A stretch of 32,347 nt of DNA, from assembly GCA_020638335.1 (NCBI GenBank), contig JACKIT010000014.1, positions 1-32,347 on the forward strand, given 5' to 3'. Positions 8,264 through 14,879 of the stretch are shown here, one piece after another (the first letter of the stretch is position 1; every line of letters begins with the position of its first letter). This stretch comes from Rhodospirillales bacterium. GTDB lineage: Bacteria; Pseudomonadota; Alphaproteobacteria; Micavibrionales; Micavibrionaceae. A program made the translations under genes and the position numbers. The notes under the pieces are model-generated. The model had not been told where the DNA came from, did no database searches, and saw nothing but the letters and a program-made list of their open reading frames with translations.

Positions 8264-10030
8264 CTAATTCGCCTGGCGTCTTAAGAACGCCGGAATATCA
8301 AGGTTCTCATCGCTTCCGGAGGCCGGTTTTGATGGAGAATCAATATTCAGGCTGCCTTGCGAAGGTCCATGGGTTTTAGACATTGGCTGCAAGCCGGCAT
8401 TGCCTCCAGCCGTCGGCGCCATGCGGTGACGCGGGGTCGTCTCGTGAGCGTTACGACTGCTCATACCTTCGAGATGCTCCTGCACAGTGCCGGAAATCCG
8501 TTCAAACAAGGAGGGGGAGCGTTTTTTATGCTCCGGATTGGGCATTTTGGGAGGATTAAGCTTCAAACCTGAAGCGCTTGGCACGGTTTGTTGTTCAGCC
8601 TGCGGGACATGCTCACCCCGGAAACTGGAGATATAGGGGGCAGCACCCGACGGCGCTAATTCAGATACTTCAGCGGGCTTCGGTGGAATAAACGAATCCT
8701 TATACAGGGTCCCGCGCAGCGCGGTATTTTGTGGTATATCGCCTTTACCATCGGGCACAACATCAGCGAACTCACGCTGTTCAAACATGTCCACGGCCAT
8801 TTCGCGAGATGCTGACATTTGCGGAGCGCCTTGCGCGGCTGTAATTTTTTCAGCCGGTGTGATGACGGGTGGAGCCTTGATTGCCTGTACACTTTCAGCG
8901 GACATAAAGGTTGGCGGTTTTTGGGTTGCCCCAGGAATGGAACCTTTAGCCTCGGCTGCGCCAGTGTTGGGAGTGGCGCGTTCAATTTTGGTACGGGCAT
9001 TGACATCGCCCCTGGTAAAACCGCCGGTTCCGCCATTACCACGTTTCTCGCTCTCGGCTTCCTTATCAATACCAGTCGCCACAATGGAGACACGCATTTT
9101 ACCTTCAAGGCTTTCATCAAAGGTCGCGCCAAAGATAATGTTCGCATTCGGATCAACTTCATCGCGGATACGATTGCAAGCCTCATCGGCTTCGAACAGT
9201 GTCATGTCATAGCCGCCGGTGACGTTGATGATGACGCCGTGTGCGCCTTTCATCGAAACATCATCGAGCAGCGGATTGTTGATGGCGCTTTCTGCGGCTT
9301 CAATGGCGCGTTTGTCGCCTTCGGCCTCGCCTGTGCCCATCATCGCCTTGCCCATTTCCAGCATTGCCGTGCGGATGTCGGCAAAGTCGAGATTGACCAG
9401 ACCCGGACGCACCATGAGATCCGTTACCCCGCGTACACCAGCTTGCAGCACAGAGTCGGCCATCTGGAATGCATCGGCGAAGGTTGTTTTTTCATTGGCA
9501 ACGCGGAAGAGATTCTGATTCGGAATCACAATCAGCGTATCAACATAATCCTGAATTTCCTCGATCCCGGCGTCAGCCGATTTCATACGATGAGAGCCTT
9601 CGAAGTGGAATGGCTTCGTGACAACACCTACAGTCAGAATGCCCCGCTCGCGGCATGCTTTGGCGACTACCGGCGCGGCGCCTGTGCCAGTGCCGCCACC
9701 CATGCCGGCGGTAATAAAGGCCATGTTGGCGCCTTCGAAATACTGCATTACCTCTTCAATTGACTCTTCGGCGGCGGCCTTACCAACTTCGGGTTTTGAG
9801 CCCGCGCCCAATCCGCCGGTAACGCCAGCTCCGAGCTGGACCTTACGGTTGCACAACGAGTTTTCGAGCGCCTGCGCATCCGTGTTGCAGACTAAAAATT
9901 CGCACCCTTCAAGCCCGGAGGAGATCATATTGTTCACCGCGTTTCCGCCTGCGCCGCCCATGCCGGCCACAATAATTCTTGGCGAGAGTTTCTGAACTTC
10001 CGTCGGTTGCATTGCGATGTTTATAGCCAT
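8264..10030 (-). CDS. ftsZ: cell division protein FtsZ
   Basis: Tubulin-like GTPase that forms the Z ring. With the ATG at 10030 the protein is 588 residues. The tubulin signature GGGTGTG is at 111-117 and the T7 catalytic loop NLDFAD at 213-218. After the globular core (to about 330) comes a long low-complexity linker of roughly 240 residues. The conserved C-terminal peptide LDIPAFLRRQAN, the docking site for FtsA and other partners, ends it. The frame can be extended to a TTG at 10045, but GGGGAT lies upstream of the ATG 10030, which I prefer. Long linkers are usual in this class. The gene is followed by a strong terminator, and the 337-bp gap to ftsA carries possible cell-cycle control sites. 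Confidence 0.97.
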   Translation of the reverse strand: MAINIAMQPTEVQKLSPRIIVAGMGGAGGNAVNNMISSGLEGCEFLVCNTDAQALENSLCNRKVQLGAGVTGGLGAGSKPEVGKAAAEESIEEVMQYFEGANMAFITAGMGGGTGTGAAPVVAKACRERGILTVGVVTKPFHFEGSHRMKSADAGIEEIQDYVDTLIVIPNQNLFRVANEKTTFADAFQMADSVLQAGVRGVTDLMVRPGLVNLDFADIRTAMLEMGKAMMGTGEAEGDKRAIEAAESAINNPLLDDVSMKGAHGVIINVTGGYDMTLFEADEACNRIRDEVDPNANIIFGATFDESLEGKMRVSIVATGIDKEAESEKRGNGGTGGFTRGDVNARTKIERATPNTGAAEAKGSIPGATQKPPTFMSAESVQAIKAPPVITPAEKITAAQGAPQMSASREMAVDMFEQREFADVVPDGKGDIPQNTALRGTLYKDSFIPPKPAEVSELAPSGAAPYISSFRGEHVPQAEQQTVPSASGLKLNPPKMPNPEHKKRSPSLFERISGTVQEHLEGMSSRNAHETTPRHRMAPTAGGNAGLQPMSKTHGPSQGSLNIDSPSKPASGSDENLDIPAFLRRQAN

Positions 10031-10367
10031 GGTGAATATCCCCAATATGAACGTTTTGCGCCGCTGATAGAAAAGCTTTGCGATGTATCGAATAGAGTTT
10101 AGGCAAGTTTAAAAACACAGAAAAGATAAAAGTGACAAGGATTCACAGGGTTTAACCACCCGAACCTGTTTTAGAGTTTAGCACCGCTTGAGATAAAAAC
10201 GCAAAAACGAGTCTTAAGTGACTCATACTTCACTACTTTTTATAATGCAGCTTAATATCGCAGCTGTGCACAAGTTACACACAGAATACTGTGGATAAGT
10301 TTTTCGCAGATGTCACCCCCGCGACGTTTCGAAGAAATGTTTAAACGATATGACTTCAGGAATAATC
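10031..10367. promoter_or_regulatory. ftsA-ftsZ intergenic region, probable ftsZ regulatory region
   Basis: There is no coding frame here. The region is AT-rich and holds three DnaA-box-like sequences at 10265-10298, two near-consensus CtrA-type boxes (10098-10112 and 10241-10255), and three GANTC sites (10140-10144, 10209-10213, 10220-10224). I do not see a convincing -35/-10 pair, which is common for alphaproteobacterial promoters. A gap of this size between ftsA and ftsZ suggests independent ftsZ transcription. Confidence 0.55.
10290..10298 (-). promoter_or_regulatory. perfect DnaA box
   Basis: TTATCCACA on the minus strand, the exact high-affinity DnaA consensus. Two one-mismatch sites lie close by: TTGTGCACA (minus, 10265-10273) and TTACACACA (plus, 10275-10283). 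Confidence 0.6.
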
Positions 10368-11654
10368 TCACCAATTCTCTTTCAACCAAAATCTCACGCG
10401 CTCCCAGAGCGAACCGGTTTCGGCCCCGGCCATGATTTGGGCGGGCATTTCATCGGCGCGTTCGGAGATATAAGTGAGCAGGCCGGCGGTGGTGGCAAAA
10501 GACGGACCGCTGACTGCATCGGGCAGGCCGGTCAGGCGGATCGGTTTGCCGAGGCGCACCTGCTTATCCAACACATGGCCGGCAAGGTCTTTTAGCCCCT
10601 GAATTTGACTGGAACCGCCGGTGAGGACGACGCGCCTCCCGATGGCATTACCCAGATCGCTATCGTTCAATTTAGCGCGCACCATTTCGAAGATTTCCTC
10701 AATCCGCGGCTGAATAATCCCAACCAGCAGCGAGCGCGGCACATGGTTTGGCTCGTGATGATCGTCCTCGCCCAGCCGCGGCACGTCGATGAGTTCGGTT
10801 TCATCCATGTCCGAGGCCATGGCGCTGCCGTAAAGGGCTTTGAGGCGCTCCGCATCATGCAAAGATGTCGTCAGGCCCTTGGCAATATCGCCGGTAATGT
10901 GCTCACCACCCAGCGGAACCGCATCGGCGTAAATCATCCGCCCACCGTTAAAGACGGCAAAAGAGGTCACGCCGCCGCCAATATCAATGACCGTGCAGCC
11001 CAGATCCATTTCGTCTTCGACGAGGGCAGCCAGTCCGGCGGCATAGGCGGAAACGCACAGGGCGGTGATGTCGAGGTGTGAGCGCTCAATGGCCGTGGCC
11101 ATGTTTTGCAGCGGCCCCATGTCTCCGGTGACCATATGAATATCGACGCTCATATCCTGTCCAAACATGCCGCGCGGATCGCGGATGCCTTCATTGCCAT
11201 CAATGCGAAAATCCATGGGGATCGTGTGGATCAACTCGTAATCCTCGCTTAAGACCTGCTCTTGTGCCTTGGCCAGTGCGCGGCGGACATCGTTGTCAGT
11301 CACTTCATGCCCGGCGATTTGTACATCGGATGTATAAGCGTGGCTGGCGGCCTGTACGCCGGGCAGATTAACCACGACTTCGCGCAAGGGATAGCCCTTC
11401 ATAACGTCGGCGGCCATATTTTCAGCCGCATGCACGGTTTGGCGGATTACGGATTCGGCGGCGTCAAGATCGACGATCGTGCCGTTCTTTACGCCTTTGG
11501 AAGCGTGATGGCCAACGCCGAGCACCTCGAAGGTACCTTCGTCATCGACCACGCGACCAATGAAGCATGCTATTTTGCTGGAACCAATATCCAACGCGGC
11601 CAACAGCGCACCCTTTGGTTTGTGTTTTGGGGGTTTGTGTTTATGCTTTGTCAC
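10368..11654 (-). CDS. ftsA: cell division protein FtsA
   Basis: 428-aa actin-family protein that tethers FtsZ to the inner membrane. The phosphate-1 loop LDIGSSK is at 21-27, a phosphate-2 motif VIDIGGGVTSFAVF is mid-protein, and the adenosine loop VVLTGGSSQIQGL is in the last third. The C-terminal amphipathic helix SLWERVRFWLKENW is the membrane-targeting sequence. The start is a GTG whose G is the last base of the ftsQ TAG stop (TAGTG), so the two genes are translationally coupled. The N-terminus is rich in Lys and His (KHKHKPPKHKPK), a short basic extension before the core. Confidence 0.97.
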   Translation of the reverse strand: MTKHKHKPPKHKPKGALLAALDIGSSKIACFIGRVVDDEGTFEVLGVGHHASKGVKNGTIVDLDAAESVIRQTVHAAENMAADVMKGYPLREVVVNLPGVQAASHAYTSDVQIAGHEVTDNDVRRALAKAQEQVLSEDYELIHTIPMDFRIDGNEGIRDPRGMFGQDMSVDIHMVTGDMGPLQNMATAIERSHLDITALCVSAYAAGLAALVEDEMDLGCTVIDIGGGVTSFAVFNGGRMIYADAVPLGGEHITGDIAKGLTTSLHDAERLKALYGSAMASDMDETELIDVPRLGEDDHHEPNHVPRSLLVGIIQPRIEEIFEMVRAKLNDSDLGNAIGRRVVLTGGSSQIQGLKDLAGHVLDKQVRLGKPIRLTGLPDAVSGPSFATTAGLLTYISERADEMPAQIMAGAETGSLWERVRFWLKENW

Positions 11655-12541
11655 TAAATATTATTCCCTGTCTTACCTTTAGTCGCGGCCTCGATTTTGA
11701 GATCGGTTTTATATTCTTGTACTTTACCGGGCTTGGTGCGTATGCTGATGCGGTCAATTTCACGCATATCAATGCTACGAATATCCTTATCAAGCAACCC
11801 ATCCTTTTCCTGCGCGCGGCCCAGACGCGCCAGAGCAAGCCCCATATCTTCTTCGGGCAGTTTGACTTCGATGCCATTTTTTAATTGCAGATCCCAACGG
11901 CGCTGACTGATATATTTTGCCGTTTCAACACGCTTATAAATGTCTGGCTGGGCTTGCAAATTACCGATTAGCTCAGGCGTAGCGGCGGGGGAATCTTTGC
12001 CCATTACCAAGATCAGGTCAGCAAAGCGCTGCAGATCGCCGGTGACAATAACCTTTCCTTTATCATCGAGAAGTTTGAGACGTTTTTCGCTTTGCCAAAG
12101 CGCGAGGGGGTGGCGCTCCTTCAGGCCGATATAGATTGTGCCGGGCAGGCGACGCTCAACCTGTGCGCTTTCAACCCAACCGACCTGAGAAATCAATTCC
12201 TGTGCGGCTTTCGGATCAAAAGAAAAAAGCGGATCGCCTTTTTCGACATTGACGATGGCGAGCAGAACATGCGCATCGGCGTATTGGCGCCCGTCCACGA
12301 GAATATTTTCAATTGCAAAACCCATATCGGCGCTGGCGGTTAGAATTTTATCGCGGCTCCAATCGCCTGCGCGGCCAACAGCGCCGCTTAAATACAGCCA
12401 TGAACCTACCCATATCAGGCTAATAAAAACAGCAGCGACAAGCCCAAAACGCCGTAGCCATGGCAGCACCACCGCCAATAGCCCCTTGCGGCGTTTGTTT
12501 ATTGCGTCCCGGCGCGTGCCTTTTTTATTTTTAGACGCCAT
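11654..12541 (-). CDS. ftsQ: cell division protein FtsQ
   Basis: 295-aa bitopic inner-membrane protein linking cytoplasmic and periplasmic divisome parts. It has a very basic cytoplasmic tail (residues 1-31), one transmembrane helix at about 32-52 (FGLVAAVFISLIWVGSWLYL), a POTRA domain (FAIENILVDGRQYADAHVLLAIV onward, about 75-145) and the FtsQ beta domain with ERRLPGTIYIGLKERHPLALWQ. Length is usual for this class. It begins three bases after the ddl stop and shares one base with the ftsA start, so ddl-ftsQ-ftsA reads as one transcription unit. Confidence 0.95.
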   Translation of the reverse strand: MASKNKKGTRRDAINKRRKGLLAVVLPWLRRFGLVAAVFISLIWVGSWLYLSGAVGRAGDWSRDKILTASADMGFAIENILVDGRQYADAHVLLAIVNVEKGDPLFSFDPKAAQELISQVGWVESAQVERRLPGTIYIGLKERHPLALWQSEKRLKLLDDKGKVIVTGDLQRFADLILVMGKDSPAATPELIGNLQAQPDIYKRVETAKYISQRRWDLQLKNGIEVKLPEEDMGLALARLGRAQEKDGLLDKDIRSIDMREIDRISIRTKPGKVQEYKTDLKIEAATKGKTGNNI

Positions 12542-12544
12542 GAT

Positions 12545-13792
12545 TTATGCCCTCTTCAAAAGCCGTGCGTCAACAGGGACCGGGTCTTTAGGAAGGCTGC
12601 GCTTTTTATTTTCTTTGAGTGCCTCTTCGATCAAGCCAGTTAGCAGATCGGTAAACAGGATTGAATCTTCGGCAGCTTCCCAGAGGAAATAGCCGATTGA
12701 GCCGGGCCAGGGATTGACCTCATTGAGCCAAAGCTCGCCGGTTTTTTCATTGCCGATGAAATCTATGCGCGGTGCGCCAGTGCCTTCCACAGCCTTGAAC
12801 ATCGCCAGCGCCCAGTCTTTGATGTTTTGCTCTTGCTGTGGCTTAAGTTTCGGGTTGAGTTCACGGGTGAGCGAGAGCATGCCCTGGCTGATAGTACCAG
12901 GTGTCTTAGTCCCGCCCTCATCACCGCCGAGTTTTTGTCCGGTTTTACTGTCCTTGCCGGAAAGGTATTTCTGTTTGAAATCGAGCAATTCCTCTGTGGC
13001 TTTCGGGCGTTCAATGGCCGAGGTTTTCATCTCGCCAAAAACCTTGGACACGGCGACATTATATTCGACGAGATTATCCACGAACGGTTCGATAATCGCT
13101 GCATCGTCATATTCGAAAATGCCCGGCAGACTGGCGCGCAGATCTTCGATATTATTTGCCTTGGCTACGCCGATAGAACTGCCCAGATGTGAAGGTTTGA
13201 CAATGCAGGGGAATTTGACTTCACCCATCATGGTTTTGAGCGCGCCTTCTTCGATCATAGTGCCCTGATCGGGGCGATAAATCATCGCATAGGGCAGCAC
13301 CGGAATGCTAACGCCTTGCAGGACTTTCTTAGTTGCACCTTTGTCCATCAAAATGGAAGACGCCATTGTGCGCATGCCAGCGTAAGGTACGCCTGCGACC
13401 TCGAATAGCCCCTGAATGTTGCCGTCTTCACCGAACAGGCCGTGGAAACTGGGAATAGCGACATCGAACTCAAGCGGCTTAGCACCGCCAAACAACCCGG
13501 TTTTTAAAGGCACAAGCCGGGCGCGCCTGCCGGGTTTTAAATCCAGTGTCACGGCCTGAACTTCTTTGCGCGTCTGAGGCGAGAGCATATAATTCGCGCG
13601 ATCCTTGAGCAGGTCACCGACCAGCCACTCTCCTTCCGTAGTAATATAAACAGGAAACGCGTCAAAGCTTTGCGCATCGATGGCGCTTAAAATCTGCAAG
13701 CCGGTGACCACGCTGACATCATGTTCGGGCGAGCGCCCGCCGAAAAATACTGCGATTGTCTTTTTATTCTGAGACATATTATTCTGAGACAT
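12545..13792 (-). CDS. ddl: D-alanine--D-alanine ligase (divergent, long form)
   Basis: 415-aa ATP-grasp ligase that makes the D-Ala-D-Ala dipeptide for pentapeptide synthesis. The N-terminal domain has FFGGRSPEHDVSV (16-28) and HGLFGEDGNIQGLFE (116-130). ATP-grasp parts are VKPSHLGSSIGVAK (197-210) and the metal site RIDFIGN ... LWLNEVNPWPGS (341-364). The omega loop keeps Lys274-Tyr275, the pair expected for D-Ala rather than D-lactate specificity. About 30 extra residues (279-310, Gly/Lys rich) follow it, and the usual PGFT/PGLT is PGSIGYFLWE. It is therefore not a typical alphaproteobacterial DdlB. The first 30 bases contain a tandem duplication including the start codon; the outer ATG at 13792 is preferred because AAGGTCTT precedes it. 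Confidence 0.93.
   Translation of the reverse strand: MSQNNMSQNKKTIAVFFGGRSPEHDVSVVTGLQILSAIDAQSFDAFPVYITTEGEWLVGDLLKDRANYMLSPQTRKEVQAVTLDLKPGRRARLVPLKTGLFGGAKPLEFDVAIPSFHGLFGEDGNIQGLFEVAGVPYAGMRTMASSILMDKGATKKVLQGVSIPVLPYAMIYRPDQGTMIEEGALKTMMGEVKFPCIVKPSHLGSSIGVAKANNIEDLRASLPGIFEYDDAAIIEPFVDNLVEYNVAVSKVFGEMKTSAIERPKATEELLDFKQKYLSGKDSKTGQKLGGDEGGTKTPGTISQGMLSLTRELNPKLKPQQEQNIKDWALAMFKAVEGTGAPRIDFIGNEKTGELWLNEVNPWPGSIGYFLWEAAEDSILFTDLLTGLIEEALKENKKRSLPKDPVPVDARLLKRA
13764..13792. repeat. tandem duplication over the ddl start codon
   Basis: On the minus strand ATGTCTCAGAATAA occurs twice with a 15-base period, giving MSQNN-MSQNK. Only the first ATG has a ribosome-binding-site-like sequence (AAGGTC) in front of it. 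Confidence 0.85.
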
Positions 13793-14120
13793 AAGACCTT
13801 ACGGGTTGGTTTAAAAACGAAAACTTGGTATGAACGTCACATTGATATTAACAGCATCGTCATTCCGGTGAAAGCTGGAATCTCGTGCCCGTATAAGGAC
13901 GTTTTAAATTCATGGTGAAATACTATTCCCTCCGCCCCCTCTCCCACTGCGGCTAATGGTTTTCTAGCGAAAACCAAAGCCTCTTTACCCTCTCCCCCTC
14001 CTCCCTGTGGGAGGAGGGGGAGAGGGTAGGTGTTGGTTAGCGAGCTTGCGAGCTTACAAACACCGGGTGAGGGGGTGGAGGGAATAGTAACAAGTTTAAG
14101 AGTTGTTAACGGTAACATAT
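13793..14120. other. divergent gap between ddl and the hydrolase, filled by repeats
   Basis: No gene is seen. The gap has a short inverted repeat ATTCCGGTGAAAGCTGGAAT at 13862-13881 and the MITE-like element at 13921-14089, leaving only about 30 bp to the hydrolase start. Both flanking genes must start transcription here or beyond, but I do not see a clear promoter pair. Confidence 0.6.
13921..14089. mobile_element. MITE-like palindromic element (family A, long copy)
   Basis: A 169-bp non-coding element. Its ends are inverted repeats of 25 bp with two mismatches (TACTATTCCCTCC... at 13921-13945 and its complement at 14065-14089). Inside, 20-bp perfect arms around a TGT loop form a second palindrome at 13986-14028. 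The block GGTTAGCGAGCTTGCGAGC is shared with the element at 4009-4095. No transposase is encoded, so it would move, if at all, by an enzyme supplied elsewhere. No clear target-site duplication is seen. Confidence 0.75.
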
Positions 14121-14879
14121 ATGCAACAGGACATTTATTTTGAAACCATAGGCAATGGCGGTCCGGCTATGTTCTGGGGGCATGGTTGGGGGCAAAATTT
14201 GCACGCGCTCAAGCCGCTGGCGGATTCCCTTTCCGCTATGGGGCAGCACTGGATAGTCGATTTTCCAGGCTTTGGAAAATCGCCTGTGCCGGGTGAGGTT
14301 TGGGGCACGGAGGAGTATGCCGATGCGATGGCGGCGCTGATCCGTGCGCAAACAGATGGGCCGGTGATCTTGGCCGGACATTCTTTTGGTTGCCGTGTAG
14401 GTTTGCAACTGGCGGCGCGCCATCCTGATTTGATTGCCGGGCTGATCCTGATTGCCGGAGCGGGATTGCCGCGCAAACGCCCCCTTTGGCACAGGCTTTA
14501 TTACGGCGCACGGGTGAAGCTGTTTAAGCTTCTCAAAAAGCTTATTCCGTTCGGCCTGTCGCAAGAGTGGCTCTATGAAAAATTCGGCAGCGCGGATTAT
14601 AAAAGCGCCGGACCTTTGCGGCAGATTTTTGTTAAAGTGGTCAATGAGGATTTAAGCAATGTGGCAGCGCAGGTAAAATGCCCTACCCTGCTCATTTACG
14701 GCTCGAAAGATACGGAAACACCGCCGGAAATCGGACAGAGGCTATCGCGGATAATTCCGGGAGCCAAGCTGATTTTGATGGACGGATTTGATCATTACAG
14801 TATCCTGACAGGGGCGCAGCATCAGGTTGCGCGCCATATTCATAATTTCATGAAGGAGATTTCCAAACATGATGATTGA
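14121..14879 (+). CDS. alpha/beta hydrolase paired with a MurF-like ligase
   Basis: 252-aa hydrolase from the ATG at 14121; the frame extends to a TTG at 14103, but that start is less likely. It shows the oxyanion-side GHGWGQN, the strand-loop VDFPGFGKS, the nucleophile elbow AGHSFGCRVG, the acid region IYGSKDTETPP and the terminal histidine in GFDHYS, so the Ser-Asp-His triad is complete. No signal peptide is visible; there is a basic hydrophobic stretch (RVKLFKLLKKLIPFG) in the cap region that might touch membrane. Its last 11 bases overlap the following Mur ligase gene and contain that gene's ribosome-binding site, so the two are translationally coupled. Substrate unknown; the pairing suggests a peptidoglycan-precursor or lipid-linked substrate, which is inference. 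Confidence 0.85.
   Translation: MQQDIYFETIGNGGPAMFWGHGWGQNLHALKPLADSLSAMGQHWIVDFPGFGKSPVPGEVWGTEEYADAMAALIRAQTDGPVILAGHSFGCRVGLQLAARHPDLIAGLILIAGAGLPRKRPLWHRLYYGARVKLFKLLKKLIPFGLSQEWLYEKFGSADYKSAGPLRQIFVKVVNEDLSNVAAQVKCPTLLIYGSKDTETPPEIGQRLSRIIPGAKLILMDGFDHYSILTGAQHQVARHIHNFMKEISKHDD

Noticed and set aside
8819..9763. 314-codon open frame opposite ftsZ
   Set aside because: Antisense to the conserved FtsZ core; its sequence is the mirrored codon pattern of ftsZ.
10031..10045. TTG-initiated five-codon extension of ftsZ
   Set aside because: The ATG at 10030 is preceded by GGGGAT at workable distance, and the extension adds nothing conserved.
10265..10298. DnaA boxes as the replication origin
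   Set aside because: Only three boxes, no AT-rich unwinding repeats, and no dnaA, parA or hemE nearby; transcription control of ftsZ is a better fit.
12545..13792. Ddl as a vancomycin-resistance type D-Ala-D-Lac ligase
   Set aside because: The omega loop keeps Lys-Tyr (274-275), the pair typical of D-Ala-D-Ala ligases, and there are no vanH- or vanX-like neighbours.
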